Positions 43,456 to 47,017 of a stretch of DNA of 47,017 bases are shown here, one piece after another. The position numbers and the translations under genes were made by a program. This DNA comes from an uncultured Acidobacteriota bacterium (GTDB taxonomy: Bacteria > Acidobacteriota > Terriglobia > Bryobacterales > Bryobacteraceae). Under the pieces are notes generated by a model, which ran no database searches, was not told the origin of the DNA, and saw nothing but the letters and a program-made list of their open reading frames with translations. The stretch is from the NCBI GenBank assembly GCA_902825945.1, contig CADECY010000072.1, forward strand, positions 1 to 47,017, given 5' to 3'. Within the stretch, counting starts at the first letter, position 1; every line of letters begins with the position of its first letter.

Positions 43456-44340
43456 TCACTTGGCGGGGTCGAGAAAGCCCCTGCCGCGCATCCAGTCGGC
43501 GAGCCGCGCGGGCCATGACGACAGCACCGCGTCTGACCATGCCAAGCCGACGCCGTGGCGGCCGTGCTCGTAGATGTGCATTTCCGCCGGAACGCCCGCC
43601 TTGCGTAGGGCCAAATAGAAGAGCACGCTGTTTTCCGGCGGCACGCCCGTATCTTCGTTCGTGTGGAATAGGAACGTTGGCGGCGTGTCCTTGCTCACCT
43701 GCAGTTCGCTGGACATGAGCTTGACCAAGTCCGGATCAGGATTGTCGCCGAGCAGGTTGCGGCGAGAGCCTTTGTGCGTGTACTCGGTGGTGAACGAGAT
43801 GACGGGATAGGAGAGGATGGCGAAGTCCGGCCGCGAGCTCACGCGTTCGATCGGGTCGGCATCGCCCGGCTTGCCGGAATCGAACTTGGTGGCCGCGGTC
43901 GAGGCGAGGTGGCCGCCGGCGGAGAATCCCCAGATTCCGATTTTGTCCGGAGCGATCCTGAACTCGGCGGCGCGGGAACGCACGATGCGGATCGCGCGGT
44001 GCGCGTCACCGATCTGGACCGGGTGATGATATTTGGGTCCGAGGCGATACTTCAACACGAATGCGGCGGCGCCGAGCGAGTTCAGCCACTGGGCGATCTG
44101 CCTGCCTTCATGGTCAACCGCGAGCGCGCCATATCCGCCACCAGGGCAGACGACAACCGCGCCTTGCGCTTTTCGGCCTTGGGGCAGATGGATCGAAATC
44201 GATGGCTGGTCGGCGTCCGAGGAACCCTGCGCGGCGGGCGCGCCGTTGGGCCAGAGCAGTTCAACCTTGGGTTCGGGTCCGGGGCGTTGGGCGCATATCG
44301 TGAGGGCGGCGGCAAGCGCGAGGAATGCGAGGCGTGGCAT
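43456..44340 (-). CDS. Secreted alpha/beta hydrolase, BD-FAE/acetylxylan-esterase-like
   Basis: 294 residues from ATG 44340 with a signal peptide (LAFLALAAALTICAQRP). The oxyanion-hole motif is CPGGGYG (65-71), the nucleophile elbow GFSAGG with Ser140, and the likely catalytic His lies in EHGRHGVGLA near the end. The family is the BD-FAE-like carbohydrate esterases, which remove acetyl or feruloyl groups from polysaccharides. It would act outside the cytoplasm. A TAGACT box exactly seven bases upstream suggests a leaderless message. Earlier in-frame starts would mask the signal peptide. Confidence 0.87.
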   Translation of the reverse strand: MPRLAFLALAAALTICAQRPGPEPKVELLWPNGAPAAQGSSDADQPSISIHLPQGRKAQGAVVVCPGGGYGALAVDHEGRQIAQWLNSLGAAAFVLKYRLGPKYHHPVQIGDAHRAIRIVRSRAAEFRIAPDKIGIWGFSAGGHLASTAATKFDSGKPGDADPIERVSSRPDFAILSYPVISFTTEYTHKGSRRNLLGDNPDPDLVKLMSSELQVSKDTPPTFLFHTNEDTGVPPENSVLFYLALRKAGVPAEMHIYEHGRHGVGLAWSDAVLSSWPARLADWMRGRGFLDPAK

Positions 44341-44350
44341 TCCTCTCAGT

Positions 44351-44764
44351 CTACTGACGCGCCGCGGCCCACGTCTTCGAGGCTCGATTCCCCTTGGGCA
44401 TCGAGTGGACGCGGGCGAAGTGCACGCGCCCACTCTCCTCAATCAGGCAGCACATGCCCGCGTCGAGATCGGTGAAGTAGAACAACTGGCCGTTCATGCC
44501 GTTCACCTTGTAGAATCCGTGGACCATCTTGATATCGGGCAACTCGCGCTGGAAGCGGATCTCGACCACTGCCACCTGGATGTCGAATTGGTGTTGCGCC
44601 GTCATCCCCAGGAATTCCGTAAACCGGGTTTCCGTCGTGTCACGGCCCAGATCCCAAAACGCCTCCACATCCGCGAAGTGCGTGCAGAAATAGACGAAAA
44701 TCTCCGAGAGTTTCTTGTCCGCCGCCAACCGCCGCCGTAATTCCGAAACCTTGTCAGCCGTCAT
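44351..44764 (-). CDS. Conserved-looking cytosolic protein of unknown function
   Basis: 137 residues from ATG 44764 with AAAGGAA about eight bases upstream. The sequence MTADKVSELRRRLAADKKLS, IFVYFCTHFADVEAFWDLGR, VAVVEIRFQRELPDIKMVHG and NGQLFYFTDLDAGMCCLIEE looks like a compact alpha/beta protein with no signal. I do not recognise a family. It lies ten bases upstream of the hydrolase gene on the same strand and may share its transcript. Confidence 0.7.
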   Translation of the reverse strand: MTADKVSELRRRLAADKKLSEIFVYFCTHFADVEAFWDLGRDTTETRFTEFLGMTAQHQFDIQVAVVEIRFQRELPDIKMVHGFYKVNGMNGQLFYFTDLDAGMCCLIEESGRVHFARVHSMPKGNRASKTWAAARQ

Positions 44765-44911
44765 CGTACCGTTCCTTTGGAGTGTGATGACCGCACGGGC
44801 CTGCCTCGGCCGGACCGGACCGCGAAACGTGGTGGCGGGCAGGCAGCGCTTCCCGGTCACCCTGCGGATTCGTCGCGATTCGCCCTCATCATCGCACGGG
44901 CGGACGCTCAG

Positions 44912-44917
44912 TATAAT
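44912..44917 (+). promoter_or_regulatory. -10 box of the propeller/CehA-like gene
   Basis: A perfect TATAAT ten bases before ATG 44928. Transcription would start about four bases before the ATG, with no ribosome site. No good -35 was seen. Confidence 0.5.
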
Positions 44918-44927
44918 GGCTGCCAGC

Positions 44928-47017
44928 ATGAAGACTTTTCTGCTGGCCGCTGTTGCGGCCACTGCACTCCTTGCCGCGCCGCGAGGCCGATACGCGAGCG
45001 GCTACATGTACAGCTATTACGTTCCTCAATCGGCGAGCACTCCCTGGCGCCCCGCATGGTCCCCCGATGGCAACGAGATCGCGTTCTCCATGGCCGGATC
45101 CCTTTGGAAAATTCGAGTGGGCGAGACCACCGCGTATGAACTCACGCGCAACGCGACCTACGATTCGAGCCCCACCTGGTCGCCCGATGGCAAGTGGATC
45201 ACCTACACCACCGAGGACGGCAACGGCGTGAACCTGATGCTGCTCAACGTCGCGACGGGCGAAAGTACGGCGGTCACGAAAGGCTCCGCGCTCACGCTCG
45301 ATCCGGCCTGGTCGCCCGATGGCAAGCGCCTGGCATATGTGCGAAACGAACCGCGGGGCCAGTTCCATATTTACGCGATGGACTTCACCGGCGGCCGATT
45401 CTCGGAGCCGCGGCGCCTCACGAACGAAAACAATTTCGGCCGCGCGCGTCTTTATTTCAGTGCCTACGACGATCACATCTCGCCCACGTGGTCGCCTGAC
45501 GGCAAGGATCTGATTCTCGTTTCCAATCGCGGGATTCCTCTGGGCTCCGGCGCCATCTGGCGCGCGCCCGCGAGCGAAGACCTGATGTCGAAGGCACGAA
45601 TGATCCTGCGCGAAGAGACGCTTTATCGCACGCAGCCGCAATGGTCGAAAGACGGCAAGCGCATTCTCTATAGCTCGCACCGGGGCAGCCAGTTCGACAA
45701 TCTCTACGTTCTGCCGGTCGAAGGCGGCGAACCCTATCAGCTTACGTTCGGCGACTGGGATCATTTCGATCCGCGCTGGTCACCCGACGGGGAGTGGATC
45801 GTTTATGTGTCCAACCAACACGGCCTTTCCGATCTACGCTTGCTGCGCAGCTTCGGCGGAGAAGAGCGCAAGATCGAGATCAAGCGCCGCGTTTATCGCG
45901 CGCCCATGGGCAAGCTGGAAGTGATTCTCCGCGACCGGGGACGTTCCGCTGCCGCACGGCTGTACATCACGGGTCCGGACGGCAAGGCATACACGCCGCC
46001 CACTTCCTACGCGCGCGTCGAAGGACGCACGAAGCATCGCGACTTCTTCCACGCCGATGATCGTTTCACAGTCGACATTCCGCCCGGCGAGGTGAAGATC
46101 GAAGCGGCGAAGGGCGTCGAATACGCGGGCATCACCCGCACCGTGCGCATCGAGCCCGGCGTTTCGGCGACCGTCCAGCTCGACTTCGAGCGCATCATCA
46201 ACATGAATGCGCTCGGCTGGTACAGCGCGTCCGATCACGTTCACATGAACTACGCGGGCAACCTGCACAACACGCCCGAAAACCTGATGATGATGGCGCG
46301 GGCGGAGGATCTCGACGTGATCGGCGAGAAGGTGGCGAACAAGGACAATCGCATCTTCGATCATCATCACTACACGCCCCAACCGCACAGGTTCTCGAAT
46401 CGCGACCACATTCTCACGTTCGGCGAAGAATACCGTCCGCCTTTTTATGGCCACATCAACTTCATCAACATGACGAAGCATCTGATCTCGCCGTTCACCA
46501 CGGGCTATGAGGGCACCGCGATCGAGAGCCTCTATCCGAGCAACACCGACATGTTTCGCCTTGGCCGTGCGCAGGGTGCTCTCGCCGGATACGTGCATCC
46601 ATGGTCCCGGGAACCGGAGAAGTCGACCTACGCCGTCGCGCGCGGATTCCCGGTGGATCTCGCGCTCGGGACCTTCGACTATCTGGAGTTGATGACGAGC
46701 GCGGGTCATTTCACCAATACCGAAAAGACGTGGCATCGCGCGCTGAACTGCGGATTCAAGATCACTGCTTCCGCCGGCGAGGACTCGATCCTCAATCTCC
46801 ACGCCACTCCGATCCTTGGTTCGGCGCGGCTTTACGCCTACCTCGGCGACAAGCTCGATTGGAACGCCTACGTGGACGCGATCCGGAAAGGGCGCACGTT
46901 CGTCACCAATGGTCCGCTGCTGACGTTCACGGTGAACGGCGAAATCGCGGGCTCGGAGATTCAGCTTCCGGCGGGTGGCGGCAGCGTCGAGATCTCGGCG
47001 GCAATGAAATCGATCGT
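44928..47017 (+). CDS. Secreted TolB-like propeller fused to CehA-type PHP domain, 5' part
   Basis: The frame is open from ATG 44928 to the window end (696 residues visible), so the 3' end is missing. A signal peptide (TFLLAAVAATALLAAP) leads to PD40/TolB-type repeats: PAWSPDGNEIAFSMAG, PTWSPDGKWITYTTEDG, PAWSPDGKRLAYVR, PTWSPDGKDLILVS, PQWSKDGKRILYSS and PRWSPDGEWIVYVS, residues about 40-300. A CehA/McbA-like metal-binding domain starts near residue 430 with YSASDHVHMNYAG and continues through HHHYTP and ASAGEDS. CehA-type enzymes are extracytoplasmic metallohydrolases of the PHP type. The same combination of propeller and PHP-like domain occurs at 22269-24782, with another propeller type. 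Confidence 0.85.
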   Translation, partial: MKTFLLAAVAATALLAAPRGRYASGYMYSYYVPQSASTPWRPAWSPDGNEIAFSMAGSLWKIRVGETTAYELTRNATYDSSPTWSPDGKWITYTTEDGNGVNLMLLNVATGESTAVTKGSALTLDPAWSPDGKRLAYVRNEPRGQFHIYAMDFTGGRFSEPRRLTNENNFGRARLYFSAYDDHISPTWSPDGKDLILVSNRGIPLGSGAIWRAPASEDLMSKARMILREETLYRTQPQWSKDGKRILYSSHRGSQFDNLYVLPVEGGEPYQLTFGDWDHFDPRWSPDGEWIVYVSNQHGLSDLRLLRSFGGEERKIEIKRRVYRAPMGKLEVILRDRGRSAAARLYITGPDGKAYTPPTSYARVEGRTKHRDFFHADDRFTVDIPPGEVKIEAAKGVEYAGITRTVRIEPGVSATVQLDFERIINMNALGWYSASDHVHMNYAGNLHNTPENLMMMARAEDLDVIGEKVANKDNRIFDHHHYTPQPHRFSNRDHILTFGEEYRPPFYGHINFINMTKHLISPFTTGYEGTAIESLYPSNTDMFRLGRAQGALAGYVHPWSREPEKSTYAVARGFPVDLALGTFDYLELMTSAGHFTNTEKTWHRALNCGFKITASAGEDSILNLHATPILGSARLYAYLGDKLDWNAYVDAIRKGRTFVTNGPLLTFTVNGEIAGSEIQLPAGGGSVEISAAMKSI

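Overview
The window is GC-rich bacterial chromosome, most likely from Acidobacteriota of the Solibacter/Bryobacter type (Bryobacterales). This rests on family recognition from the translated sequence, without database searches. The pointers are a Solibacter-type C-terminal domain (TIGR03437) on a BNR propeller, two giant SBBP-repeat secreted proteins, a planctomycete-cytochrome/DUF1549/DUF1553 protein paired with DUF1501, propeller-PHP fusions, and orphan MacB-like permeases. Many genes have a -10-like box only 5-8 bp before the start codon, as expected for leaderless transcripts.

Layout. 1-4390 is a polymorphic-toxin locus: the 3' end of an rhs gene, a secreted candidate immunity gene, an orphan second Rhs tip, a second secreted candidate immunity gene, a HEAT/LRV-like gene, a decayed YD-repeat fragment and two copies of a palindromic repeat. 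Both Rhs tips end in an L,D-transpeptidase-like His...Cys module. 4392-14697 holds a secreted propeller (minus strand), then a plus-strand run: FecR-domain protein, secreted helical protein, an acyl-CoA ligase with a Cys-rich N-terminus, cupin, the cytochrome-DUF1549/1553 plus DUF1501 pair and a small bL12-like membrane protein; a DUF899 protein closes it on the minus strand. 15017-30935 holds the first SBBP protein, a HAD/ABM/Fe-alcohol-dehydrogenase operon, a CpaE-like ATPase, a propeller-PHP protein, a PQQ-like propeller with EF hands, an ankyrin gene carrying an in-frame amber codon, and the second SBBP protein. 30957-38065 is more conserved: ttcA, a DUF47-PiT phosphate uptake pair, a membrane-anchored JAMM-motif protein, two MacB-type permeases, a DinB-like protein and a 60-residue exported protein.

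38066-40862 is a second accessory island made of fragments: a terminase-like remnant, the C-terminal part of a DUF5615 PIN-like toxin, a third copy of the palindromic repeat, a frameshifted ParD-like antitoxin, an intact HEPN gene with a small partner gene, the N-terminal part of a DUF5615 toxin and an intact DUF433 antitoxin. One reading is that a DUF433-DUF5615 toxin-antitoxin operon was broken by insertion of the HEPN cassette. 40863-47017 holds a serine beta-lactamase-fold hydrolase, a MarR-methyltransferase operon with a strong self-operator, an alpha/beta hydrolase, an unrecognised protein and the 5' part of a TolB-like propeller/CehA-type protein that runs off the end.

The most promising candidate for an undescribed system is the pair of Rhs tips with L,D-transpeptidase-like cores, each followed by its own exported partner. 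The HEPN/small-partner pair and the Cys-cluster ligase come next.
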